A program made the position numbers and the translations under genes. The notes beneath the pieces are model-generated. The model ran no database searches and was not told the origin of the DNA. It worked only from the letters and a program-made list of their open reading frames with translations. Of a stretch of 6,543 bases of DNA, positions 1 through 5,031 are shown one piece after another. Each line of letters begins with the position of its first letter. The first letter of the stretch is position 1. Source of the DNA: Candidatus Methanoprimaticola hominis (lineage in GTDB: Archaea > Thermoplasmatota > Thermoplasmata > Methanomassiliicoccales > Methanomethylophilaceae); assembly GCA_006954465.1 (NCBI GenBank), contig LVVU01000061.1, positions 6,895-13,437 of the forward strand. Direction: 5' to 3'.

Positions 1-1
1 C

Positions 2-91
2 CACGCACCGAACGAGCACGTGCCTGTGGAGAATATCCTGATCGATGCGAAGGTCTACGCGACCCTGATCCACAGGCTCTGTCTGCAGTGA
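2..91 (+). CDS. C-terminal end of an M20-family metallopeptidase/deacylase (5' partial)
   Basis: Only the last 29 residues are present, read from base 2 to the TGA at 89-91; the gene enters from the left edge. The fragment begins HAPNEHVPVENI and ends in a hydrophobic helix-like stretch (AKVYATLIHRLC). In M20 enzymes (ArgE/DapE/dipeptidase group) the motif H-[AGS]-PNE lies close to the C-terminus; its His is a metal ligand and it is followed by a final helix, which matches both content and position here. Substrate cannot be told from this piece: acetylornithine deacetylase, succinyl-diaminopimelate desuccinylase or a general dipeptidase are all possible. The stop codon directly abuts the stop of ftsY on the other strand. 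The family call rests on a short motif and is therefore moderate. Confidence 0.62.
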   Translation, partial: HAPNEHVPVENILIDAKVYATLIHRLCLQ

Positions 92-1264
92 TCACTCGTC
101 GCTGAAGAGTCTGTCGATCATCCATTCGGTGTCGAACTTGACGATATCGTCGTATTCCTGACCGTTGCAGACGAATGCGATGGGCTTGTTGATGGTGTGG
201 GCGATGGAAAGCGCCGCACCTCCCTTGGCATCCGTGTCGATCTTGGTGAGGATGATTGCATCGATCCCGACCGCGGCATCGAAGACCTTGGCCTGCTCGA
301 TGGCATCGTTGCCGGCGAGGGAATCGCCGACGAAGACCTTCAGATCGGGTTTGGCGACCCTGACGATCTTCTTCATCTCCTCTATGAGGTTGTTGTTGGT
401 CTGCATCCTGCCGGCGGTGTCGATGAGGACCACGTCCTTCCTCTTGGATTTGGCGTGCTCTATCGCATCGAAGGCGACGGCCGACGGATCCGCATCGTGA
501 TCCTGCTTGACGATCTTGCACCCGAGCTTCTCGGAGTGGTAGGTGAGCTGCTCGATGGCGCCCGCCCTGAAGGTGTCGCAGGCCGCGAGGACCACCGTCT
601 CCCCGTTCTTCATGATACGGTTCGCGATCTTCGCGATGGCGGTGGTCTTCCCGGTTCCGTTGATGCCGACGAACATGACGACGGTGGGTCTCTCCTGCTT
701 GGCGAGCCATCCGTCGAAATCGAATTCGTTTATCTTGAGGACGTCCCTGACGGCGTCCTTGATCGCGAGCTCCACGACCTGCTCCAGGGTGTAGGAGCGG
801 TCGTACTTCTTCCCGACAAGGTTCTCGCGCACGCCGGCCTTGATCTCCTCGACGACGGGATACGCCACGTCTGCTTCGAGGAGGATGATCTCCAGCTCGT
901 TCAGGATCTCGTCGAGGGGGTCCTCCTTGATCCTCTTCCCGGAGTCTCCGACGGGGGCCTCGGTGGTCTCGCGGTGGTGCTTGGCCTCCTTCTTCTCCTG
1001 CTTCTTGAGCTTCAGCATCTCCTTCCTGGAGAGCTTCGGCTCCTCCTTCGGGGGTTCGGGAGCAGGTGCGGGTGCGGCCTTGGGCTCCGGCTGTGAGACG
1101 GGCTCCGGGACCTTCACCTCCTCAACCTTCGGTTCCGAAGGCTGAACGGGAGGCTGGGGTGCCGGAATCTGTTCGGTCTCCTCATGCTTGTACACATCCT
1201 CTTCCTTGAGCTTCCCGCCCTTCGAGAAGAGGCCTTTCATCTTGGCTTTCAGAGACTCGAACAT
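92..1264 (-). CDS. ftsY: Signal recognition particle receptor FtsY (SRP-family GTPase)
   Basis: FtsY is the membrane-associated GTPase that docks SRP-ribosome complexes at the translocon. The 390-residue product begins with an amphipathic helix (MFESLKAKMKGLF, residues 1-13), a typical FtsY lipid-binding element. A Pro/Glu/Ala-rich acidic linker follows (about 24-77), then a Lys-rich stretch (81-97), the N helical domain (about 115-180) and the G domain. G-domain motifs are all visible: P-loop GINGTGKTT (200-208), the SRP-GTPase insertion motif DTFRAGA (230-236), DTAGR (282-286), TKID (340-343) and DAKGG (345-349). I chose the ATG at 1264 because TGAGGT lies 8-13 bases upstream and gives the expected N-terminus; a longer reading from 1330 would overlap pfdA and adds unrelated residues. 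It is the last gene of rpl18a-pfdA-ftsY, 10 bases after pfdA, and its Shine-Dalgarno overlaps the pfdA stop. No Srp54 M domain is present, which separates it from Ffh/SRP54. Confidence 0.96.
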   Translation of the reverse strand: MFESLKAKMKGLFSKGGKLKEEDVYKHEETEQIPAPQPPVQPSEPKVEEVKVPEPVSQPEPKAAPAPAPEPPKEEPKLSRKEMLKLKKQEKKEAKHHRETTEAPVGDSGKRIKEDPLDEILNELEIILLEADVAYPVVEEIKAGVRENLVGKKYDRSYTLEQVVELAIKDAVRDVLKINEFDFDGWLAKQERPTVVMFVGINGTGKTTAIAKIANRIMKNGETVVLAACDTFRAGAIEQLTYHSEKLGCKIVKQDHDADPSAVAFDAIEHAKSKRKDVVLIDTAGRMQTNNNLIEEMKKIVRVAKPDLKVFVGDSLAGNDAIEQAKVFDAAVGIDAIILTKIDTDAKGGAALSIAHTINKPIAFVCNGQEYDDIVKFDTEWMIDRLFSDE

Positions 1265-1274
1265 GATCCCGACC

Positions 1275-1709
1275 TCACTGGATGTTTGCGCCCGCCTGGC
1301 GTCTCGCAGCGTATTCCTGCTGGACGGCATCGGACATGGTTGCGAGGCTCTGCTGGGCCTCGTTGAGTGCTTCCATGGACTTCTTCAGGGCCTCGGAGAT
1401 CTCCGCGGTGTTGCCCTCGAGATAGTCGATGGACTGGTCCGACGTCTTCTGAACGGAGATGCCGGAACCGACTCCCGTGATGACGGTCCTGTTTGCAGTG
1501 ACCTTCACGGGTATGTAGCAGGACGCGCCGACGGGGACCATGATCTCGTCCCCCTCCTTCGCATCCTTGAACGCCTTGACGGCCTCCAGGGCAAGGGACA
1601 CCTCGTCGAGGGACATGCGCAGGACCTGGACCTGGCGAGTCAACGCCTCGACTCTGTCCTTGTAGGCTTCCATCAGGGCCAGGGCCTGACGGAGCTCGTT
1701 GTCGTCCAC
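1275..1709 (-). CDS. pfdA: Prefoldin subunit alpha
   Basis: Prefoldin is the cytosolic jellyfish-shaped hexameric holdase (two alpha, four beta subunits) that hands unfolded chains to the thermosome. The 144-residue product has the alpha-subunit plan: an N-terminal heptad-rich coiled coil (about 3-50), a beta-hairpin core (about 52-90, with EIMVPVGASCYIPV then VITGVGSGISVQK) and a C-terminal coiled coil (about 93-137). Two GTG starts are possible. The one at 1709 has GGTGA at 1716-1720 with a 6-base spacer and gives MDDNELRQAL, a familiar start for archaeal prefoldin alpha. The one at 1715 adds two residues and overlaps the rpl18a stop as GTGA, but has no spaced ribosome site. I prefer 1709. 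Either way its translation is probably coupled to rpl18a upstream. The gene neighbourhood supports the call, because LX, prefoldin alpha and ftsY are neighbours in many archaea. Confidence 0.93.
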   Translation of the reverse strand: MDDNELRQALALMEAYKDRVEALTRQVQVLRMSLDEVSLALEAVKAFKDAKEGDEIMVPVGASCYIPVKVTANRTVITGVGSGISVQKTSDQSIDYLEGNTAEISEALKKSMEALNEAQQSLATMSDAVQQEYAARRQAGANIQ

Positions 1710-1711
1710 GA

Positions 1712-1939
1712 TCACTCACCGATCTGGTATTTCACGACGTGGTTGACGACCTGGTCGGCGGGGATCTCGGAGACATCGGTGATGTCGATCTGCCACCTCT
1801 TTAGCTTGTGCTTGCTGCCGATGGTGGAGACGGCCTTCTCTCTGACTGCGGCCTCGTCCTCGGCTGCCATCTCGACGGAGAAGGGCTGCCTGATCTGCCT
1901 GGGGTCTGCATAGGTTCCAGTGACACGGAATGCTTTCAT
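1712..1939 (-). CDS. rpl18a: Large-subunit ribosomal protein eL20 (L18a / LX)
   Basis: This encodes a 75-residue basic protein of the archaeal L18a/LX family, a component of the 50S subunit. The sequence opens MKAFRVTGTY and carries GSKHKLKRWQIDI (41-53), matching the family's conserved GSKH-x-x-[KR]R segment before the last beta strand; the length is that usual for archaeal LX. I chose the ATG at 1939 because AGGT lies 8 bases upstream (1947-1950); a longer reading from 1972 adds 11 unrelated residues and would consume the promoter region. It is the first gene of the operon leading into pfdA and ftsY. In many archaea rpl31e and tif6 precede LX, whereas here an apparent promoter and then priS lie upstream, so the operon begins at this gene. 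Confidence 0.93.
   Translation of the reverse strand: MKAFRVTGTYADPRQIRQPFSVEMAAEDEAAVREKAVSTIGSKHKLKRWQIDITDVSEIPADQVVNHVVKYQIGE
1716..1720 (-). promoter_or_regulatory. Shine-Dalgarno GGTGA that favours the second GTG of pfdA
   Basis: On the minus strand GGTGA is followed by six bases and then GTG at 1709. It touches the alternative GTG at 1715 with no spacer, which makes that start unlikely. The site lies inside the last codons of rpl18a, so ribosomes finishing rpl18a would pass over it; translational coupling is inferred from this. Confidence 0.55.
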
Positions 1940-1971
1940 AGTGATTACCTTGGTTTCGGCATTCGCAACCA

Positions 1972-2010
1972 CTTAATAAAGCATTTGCTCGCGTTTCTTT
2001 TATTATATAG
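1972..2010 (-). promoter_or_regulatory. Putative archaeal promoter of rpl18a-pfdA-ftsY
   Basis: This AT-rich block lies in the 119-base gap between priS and rpl18a. Two TATA-like elements are seen on the minus strand. The upstream one, TATATAAT (2009-2002), would put the transcript start near 1980 and leave a roughly 40-base leader containing the rpl18a ribosome site. The downstream one, TTTATTAA (1980-1973), has a good BRE-like GCAAAT just before it but would start the transcript close to 1950, at or inside the Shine-Dalgarno. The sequence alone does not decide between them. The gap otherwise holds only the hairpin listed separately. Confidence 0.55.
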
Positions 2011-2038
2011 AAAAGAAAGGGATGGTCCCCGAGGGGTC
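2008..2038 (-). terminator. Putative terminator of priS: hairpin plus pyrimidine tract
   Basis: On the minus strand, 20 bases after the priS stop, GGACCCC and GGGGACC flank two bases (2038-2023). They form a GC-rich stem with one A-A mismatch, and the innermost pairs must open to give a usable loop. It is followed by CCCTTTCTTTTCT (2020-2008). Archaeal RNA polymerase ends mainly at T-rich tracts on the non-template strand, so the tract may matter more than the stem. It runs directly into the next promoter. Confidence 0.4.
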
Positions 2039-2058
2039 CTTCCATATGTGCCAGATGT

Positions 2059-3288
2059 TCAGAATAGCTTCGTTCTCTGCGATTCTTCGGATGCGAATCC
2101 GTAATCGGCCATCTTCCTGCCTATGAGGAACACCGCTGCGAATTCAGGGACCTCTGTCTCCCCTTTCAGAGAGAAGTGCTCTCCTTTCATATCGAGCTCC
2201 GCAGGCTTCCTCATCGTGATCTTGATGGGGTCGTCGGTGTATGCCTCGGGAACCGCCATCTGAAGGGGATCGAAGTCCGTGAGCTCCGCTCTCGTGATGG
2301 GGGTGACCCTCAGGCCGCTCTTGCCGTGGACGGAACCGGGGAGACGGATGAGCCTCTTGATGTCGGCGGTGACGGGTTCGTCGACCTCTCCCGACAGGCG
2401 GTAGGCCACATCCTCCTTCATGATCTTGACGAGCATGTTCTGCGTGGCGGTGGAGAGCATGGCCATGTTGTTCTTGTCGAACAGGACGGTCCTGGCCTTC
2501 TTCAGCTCCTCCTGGGCCTTGTAGACGGTCTTGATGTCGCTCTTCTTGATGCTGGGATACTCTCTCTTGAGCTCCTTCCCGTCGCCGTCGCAGAAGTCGT
2601 TGACGACGTCCATCAGGCCTCTGCGCATCCTCTTCTTCCATCCTCCTGCATCGGCCGGAGGGATCAATCTGTCCTTGGCCACGTTGGTGCGCATGCCGCT
2701 GCCGGTGACGACCTTGGATGTGGCGACCCGGTTGTACGGGAAGACCCAGTCTATGTCGAGGCCGGTCCCGGTGATGTAGTCGACGAGCTCCCTGCGCTCA
2801 TGGGTTCCAAGCTCCATGACATCAGGGGTGCGGACGTGTGCGTGGTATCCCCTTCCTCCGGAGAACGTTATGTGGACCTGGTCCTCGGAGAATCCCAGGT
2901 CGTCGAGGAGGAAGGAATCCACGAGGTTGATCATCTCGGACCTGATTTGGGTGATCATCTGCGCGTAGGTCATCTCCTTGGCGCCGTCGAGGTGGTCCGC
3001 ATCCAGGTCGAAGATGAGCTCCGCACCCAGCCATTCCTTGTCCTCCATCACCGGAGCGTCGGGCTTGCGGTAGTAGGAGGTCGAGTAGTAGCTGTGCGCT
3101 GGTACATTGCCCTGCATGTATCTGCGGAGCTCCTCGGGGGTGCTGAACGAGAGGTGCCTCTGCACGAAGTTCTTGTCGAAGAACATGAATCCGAATTCCC
3201 TGCGGGCGAACCTGTCCGGTACGATGGGACCGTCCGTGCGATAGTACTTCTTGAACGCCTTGAGCATGAAGCGGGAGTTCGAATCCAT
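2059..3288 (-). CDS. priS: DNA primase small (catalytic) subunit PriS
   Basis: PriS is the catalytic subunit of the archaeal-eukaryotic primase; with PriL it makes the primers for DNA replication. The 409-residue product is slightly longer than usual for archaeal PriS. Visible motifs are the catalytic metal-binding DLDAD (94-98), the nucleotide-binding SGGRGYH (143-149), and DEPVTADIKRLIRLPGSVHG (303-322), which holds the third acidic residue and the conserved K-R-L-I-R-L-P-G-S-x-H-G signature. The Tyr/Ser-rich segment before DLDAD (67-74) is also typical. The Cys/His zinc knuckle found after DLDAD in Pyrococcus PriS is absent; the protein has a single Cys (233). The ATG at 3288 has no convincing Shine-Dalgarno, but a TATA-like box lies about 27 bases upstream, which suggests a leaderless mRNA. 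It stands alone between a divergent promoter and a putative terminator. Confidence 0.96.
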   Translation of the reverse strand: MDSNSRFMLKAFKKYYRTDGPIVPDRFARREFGFMFFDKNFVQRHLSFSTPEELRRYMQGNVPAHSYYSTSYYRKPDAPVMEDKEWLGAELIFDLDADHLDGAKEMTYAQMITQIRSEMINLVDSFLLDDLGFSEDQVHITFSGGRGYHAHVRTPDVMELGTHERRELVDYITGTGLDIDWVFPYNRVATSKVVTGSGMRTNVAKDRLIPPADAGGWKKRMRRGLMDVVNDFCDGDGKELKREYPSIKKSDIKTVYKAQEELKKARTVLFDKNNMAMLSTATQNMLVKIMKEDVAYRLSGEVDEPVTADIKRLIRLPGSVHGKSGLRVTPITRAELTDFDPLQMAVPEAYTDDPIKITMRKPAELDMKGEHFSLKGETEVPEFAAVFLIGRKMADYGFASEESQRTKLF

Positions 3289-3311
3289 CGCACGAACGAT
3301 TGGGCACGGTC

Positions 3312-3319
3312 ATATATAA
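3312..3319. promoter_or_regulatory. TATA-like element in the priS / amidohydrolase divergent region
   Basis: The 89-base gap (3289-3377) holds ATATATAA on the plus strand, read TTATATAT on the minus strand. Its centre is about 27 bases from the priS ATG, so initiation on the minus strand would start at or beside that codon. Read the other way it would start the plus-strand transcript near 3340-3343, leaving about 35-38 bases including AGGAGG before the amidohydrolase ATG. The near-symmetric box may therefore serve both directions. No clear BRE is visible on either side. A second, weaker AT block (TCTATTATC, 3346-3354) could instead serve the plus strand only if its leader were almost absent. 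Confidence 0.5.
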
Positions 3320-3360
3320 CGAAGTTGCGGGCGTGTCGGTGCGCGTCTATTATCAACGGC

Positions 3361-3366
3361 AGGAGG
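3361..3366 (+). promoter_or_regulatory. Shine-Dalgarno AGGAGG of the TatD-like gene
   Basis: AGGAGG lies 11 bases before the ATG at 3378, with a second weaker AGGT at 3371-3374. It marks 3378 as the start in preference to the TTG at 3300, which would overlap the promoter and add 26 residues not expected in this family. Confidence 0.5.
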
Positions 3367-3377
3367 ATTCAGGTCCG

Positions 3378-4214
3378 ATGAGCGAGAAGGTGCCCGTGTA
3401 CGACAACCATATCCATATGTCCCCTTCGGGGAGGAATGTGGATGCGCTCAGGGAGTACGAGGCGGCTGGAGGGACCGGATTGACCCTGGTCACGCTCCCT
3501 TATGCCGAGGTGCAGATACACCGCGGCGAGGATTTCGCGGAATCCTATGAGATAACATACGGATTGGCGCGCAAGGCACGCGAGGCGACTTCTTTGAAGA
3601 TCAACATAGCGGTCGGACCGTATCCGGTCCTGATCATCCCTCTCGCCGAAGCCTACGGACTCGAAGCCGCGGAGGACATGCTGATCCGCGGCATGGAGGA
3701 TGCGGCGAAAGCCGTGTCCGAGGGCAAGGCGGTGGCCATCGGCGAGATCGGAAGGCCCCATTTCCCTGTTTCCGAGGAGATATGGGACGCATCCAACCGC
3801 GTCCTGCTCCGCGGGATGGAACTGGCCGAGGAGGTCGACTGCCCCGTGATCATCCATTGCGAGTCCGAGGCCGATACCGACCGCTCCCTGGCGGAGCTGG
3901 CGGACAGGGCCGGATTGGACAGGGGGATGGTCGTCAAGCACTCCTCCCCGCCATTCGTGACGCCGGAGGAGACCTGCGGCGTGATGCCATCGATACCGGC
4001 CTCGAAGACGAACGTCCGCGAGGCGATGGCCAAGGGCACGGACCGCTTCATGATAGAGACGGATTACATCGACGATCCCGCGAAGCCGGGAGCGATAATG
4101 TCCGTCACGACCGTCCCCAAGAGGGTGAAGGCATGGCTCGCCAATGGGGAGGTGCCCGTGGAGAGCATCCACAGGATCTGCGGGGATATCCCCGAATCGA
4201 TGTATGGTAGGTGA
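3378..4214 (+). CDS. TatD-related metal-dependent hydrolase (archaeal COG1831-like)
   Basis: The 278-residue product is a TIM-barrel member of the amidohydrolase superfamily. The expected metal ligands appear in order: DNHIH near the N-terminus (H11, H13), GEIGRPHFP (E123), VIIHCESE (H160), VVKHSSPP (H188) and the final Asp in METDY/IETDY-like context (D229, within IETDYIDDP). The pattern DNHxHxxP...GEIGRPH...KHSxPP...ETDYIDDP is that of the archaeal branch annotated as TatD-related or predicted metal-dependent hydrolase, whose substrate I do not know; TatD proper is a Mg-dependent 3'-5' DNase, which should not be assumed here. No signal peptide or membrane segment is seen, so it is probably cytosolic. 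It is transcribed divergently from priS and is followed four bases after its stop by the metallo-beta-lactamase-fold gene, so the two are almost certainly one operon. Confidence 0.85.
   Translation: MSEKVPVYDNHIHMSPSGRNVDALREYEAAGGTGLTLVTLPYAEVQIHRGEDFAESYEITYGLARKAREATSLKINIAVGPYPVLIIPLAEAYGLEAAEDMLIRGMEDAAKAVSEGKAVAIGEIGRPHFPVSEEIWDASNRVLLRGMELAEEVDCPVIIHCESEADTDRSLAELADRAGLDRGMVVKHSSPPFVTPEETCGVMPSIPASKTNVREAMAKGTDRFMIETDYIDDPAKPGAIMSVTTVPKRVKAWLANGEVPVESIHRICGDIPESMYGR
4209..4214 (+). promoter_or_regulatory. Shine-Dalgarno AGGTGA containing the upstream stop codon
   Basis: AGGTGA ends with the TGA stop of the TatD-like gene and is followed, four bases later, by the ATG at 4219. It fixes that ATG as the start of the next gene and implies coupled translation of the pair. 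It also argues against the longer reading from 4144, which would overlap the upstream gene by 71 bases. Confidence 0.65.
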
Positions 4215-4218
4215 GGGA

Positions 4219-4965
4219 ATGGCAAAAATTCTCTGCGTTTATGACGAGGGCGCGATGGTGGACACCCCGCTGATAGGGGCCAAGGGCTTCTCCGTCCTGG
4301 TCGAATCCGAGGGGAAGAGGGTCCTCTTCGACACGGGCCTCAGGGACAGGTACCTGCTCCATAACATGGAGCATCTGGAGATCGATCCCGCTTCGATCGA
4401 TGCCGTGGTCGTCTCCCAGAGATGTCCCGACAACAGCAGGGGGATCAACGGATTCCTCCAAGAGAGGGAGTCGCCCGTGGATGTGTACGCTCCGGAGGGG
4501 GTGTATGCCGGAAGGAAGGGGCTGCTGTCCCGTTCCGTCGGGCTGTCCGAGGAGAACAGGGCCAAGGCCGTCCTTCATGCGATCGACGGATGGATCGAGG
4601 TCATACCCAAGGTATGGGTGACTCCCCAGCTCGAATCCCAGGACGGTTCGAGGGAGTCGTTCCTGGTCATCGAGGGGAAGGGTCTGACAATCGTCAGCGG
4701 CAGGGGCTGCACCGGCCCCGGTCTGCCGTTGGGAGCCGTCAGGGACAGGTTCGGCCGTGATGCGAAGACGTTCGTCGGAGCGGTCTTCCTGGAGAAGAGG
4801 AAGAAGCCCGTCGCGGAGATCTACGCCTCGGAGTTCGAGGCGTACGGCTGCAAAGACCTCCATCTGAACCACTGCGTCGGTCGCGACGGGATGACGAACC
4901 TCCGGGCGCATTTCGGACTGAAAGGGGTCGACGATTTCTACGTCGGGATGGAGCTGCAGGTCTGA
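4219..4965 (+). CDS. Metallo-beta-lactamase-fold protein with degenerate zinc site (COG1237-like)
   Basis: The 248-residue product resembles the archaeal beta-lactamase-superfamily group often annotated as a dihydropterin-related synthase (COG1237, MJ0301-like). Scaffold motifs are kept: KGFSVLVESEGKRVLFDTG (22-40, strand pair ending in DTG), LEIDPASIDAVVVS (53-66), a GCxxPG turn (163-168) and a late HCxG (218-221). The zinc ligands mostly are not. Where the family has S-HxHxDH, this protein reads S-QRCPDN (66-72), so all three His are replaced and only D71 remains. Where it has GC[ST]HPG, this reads GCTGPG, with Gly at the His position (166). H218 survives. The frame is open from end to end and the gene has a good ribosome site, so it looks maintained rather than decayed. 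It probably does not hold the usual two-zinc centre; binding or structural roles, or a different metal, are possible. The fold is confident and the function unknown. Confidence 0.8.
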   Translation: MAKILCVYDEGAMVDTPLIGAKGFSVLVESEGKRVLFDTGLRDRYLLHNMEHLEIDPASIDAVVVSQRCPDNSRGINGFLQERESPVDVYAPEGVYAGRKGLLSRSVGLSEENRAKAVLHAIDGWIEVIPKVWVTPQLESQDGSRESFLVIEGKGLTIVSGRGCTGPGLPLGAVRDRFGRDAKTFVGAVFLEKRKKPVAEIYASEFEAYGCKDLHLNHCVGRDGMTNLRAHFGLKGVDDFYVGMELQV

Positions 4966-4980
4966 CCGTTCCTATCGAAA

Positions 4981-4993
4981 CTGTCTGTGACAG
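4981..4993. repeat. Small dyad CTGTC-N3-GACAG just upstream of the htpX TATA box
   Basis: A perfect 5-bp inverted repeat with a 3-base spacer ends two bases before the TTATATA of the htpX promoter. It overlaps the place where the BRE would lie. It could be half of an operator or a weak stem ending the upstream transcript; there is no T tract after it on the plus strand. A repeat this short can arise by chance. Confidence 0.3.
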
Positions 4994-4995
4994 GA

Positions 4996-5002
4996 TTATA
5001 TA
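4996..5002 (+). promoter_or_regulatory. Putative TATA box of htpX
   Basis: TTATATA lies in the 66-base gap after the metallo-beta-lactamase-fold gene. Its centre is about 33 bases before the htpX ATG, so transcription would begin about 5-12 bases upstream of the start codon, in or just before the Shine-Dalgarno. It supports htpX being its own transcription unit rather than the third gene of the preceding operon. Confidence 0.5.
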
Positions 5003-5019
5003 CACGTCCAAATAAATCC

Positions 5020-5027
5020 GAGGTGAT
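5020..5027 (+). promoter_or_regulatory. Strong Shine-Dalgarno GAGGTGAT of htpX
   Basis: GAGGTGAT is fully complementary to the archaeal 16S rRNA 3' end and sits four bases before the ATG at 5032. It rules out the in-frame start at 4987, which would run through the promoter. It is among the strongest ribosome sites in the window. Confidence 0.7.
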
Positions 5028-5031
5028 AAAC

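Noticed and set aside
197..1096. A 299-codon open frame on the plus strand, opposite ftsY
   Set aside because: It is in the codon-aligned antisense frame, where stops arise only from sense TTA, CTA and TCA codons, which are rare here. The translation is Leu/Gly/Asp/Val-rich with no recognisable motif, while the minus strand encodes a complete FtsY.
1188..1913. A 241-codon open frame on the plus strand across ftsY, pfdA and rpl18a
   Set aside because: It overlaps three well-supported genes on the other strand and would have to be antisense to all of them; no promoter, ribosome site or motif supports it.
2176..3381. A 401-codon open frame on the plus strand, opposite priS
   Set aside because: It has the same codon-aligned antisense geometry and cause. 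It would also cross the divergent promoter and the start of the TatD-like gene, and has no ribosome site or family motif.
4417..4434. The degenerate MBL motif as a sign of a pseudogene or frameshift
   Set aside because: The frame is continuous from the ATG at 4219 to the stop at 4963-4965, flanking motifs are in register on both sides, and the gene has a well-placed ribosome site. Substitutions rather than a frame slip explain the change.
4105..4911. A 268-codon open frame on the minus strand, opposite the MBL-fold gene
   Set aside because: It is antisense to a gene with clear fold motifs and a ribosome site, and it shows no start signal or recognisable domain of its own.
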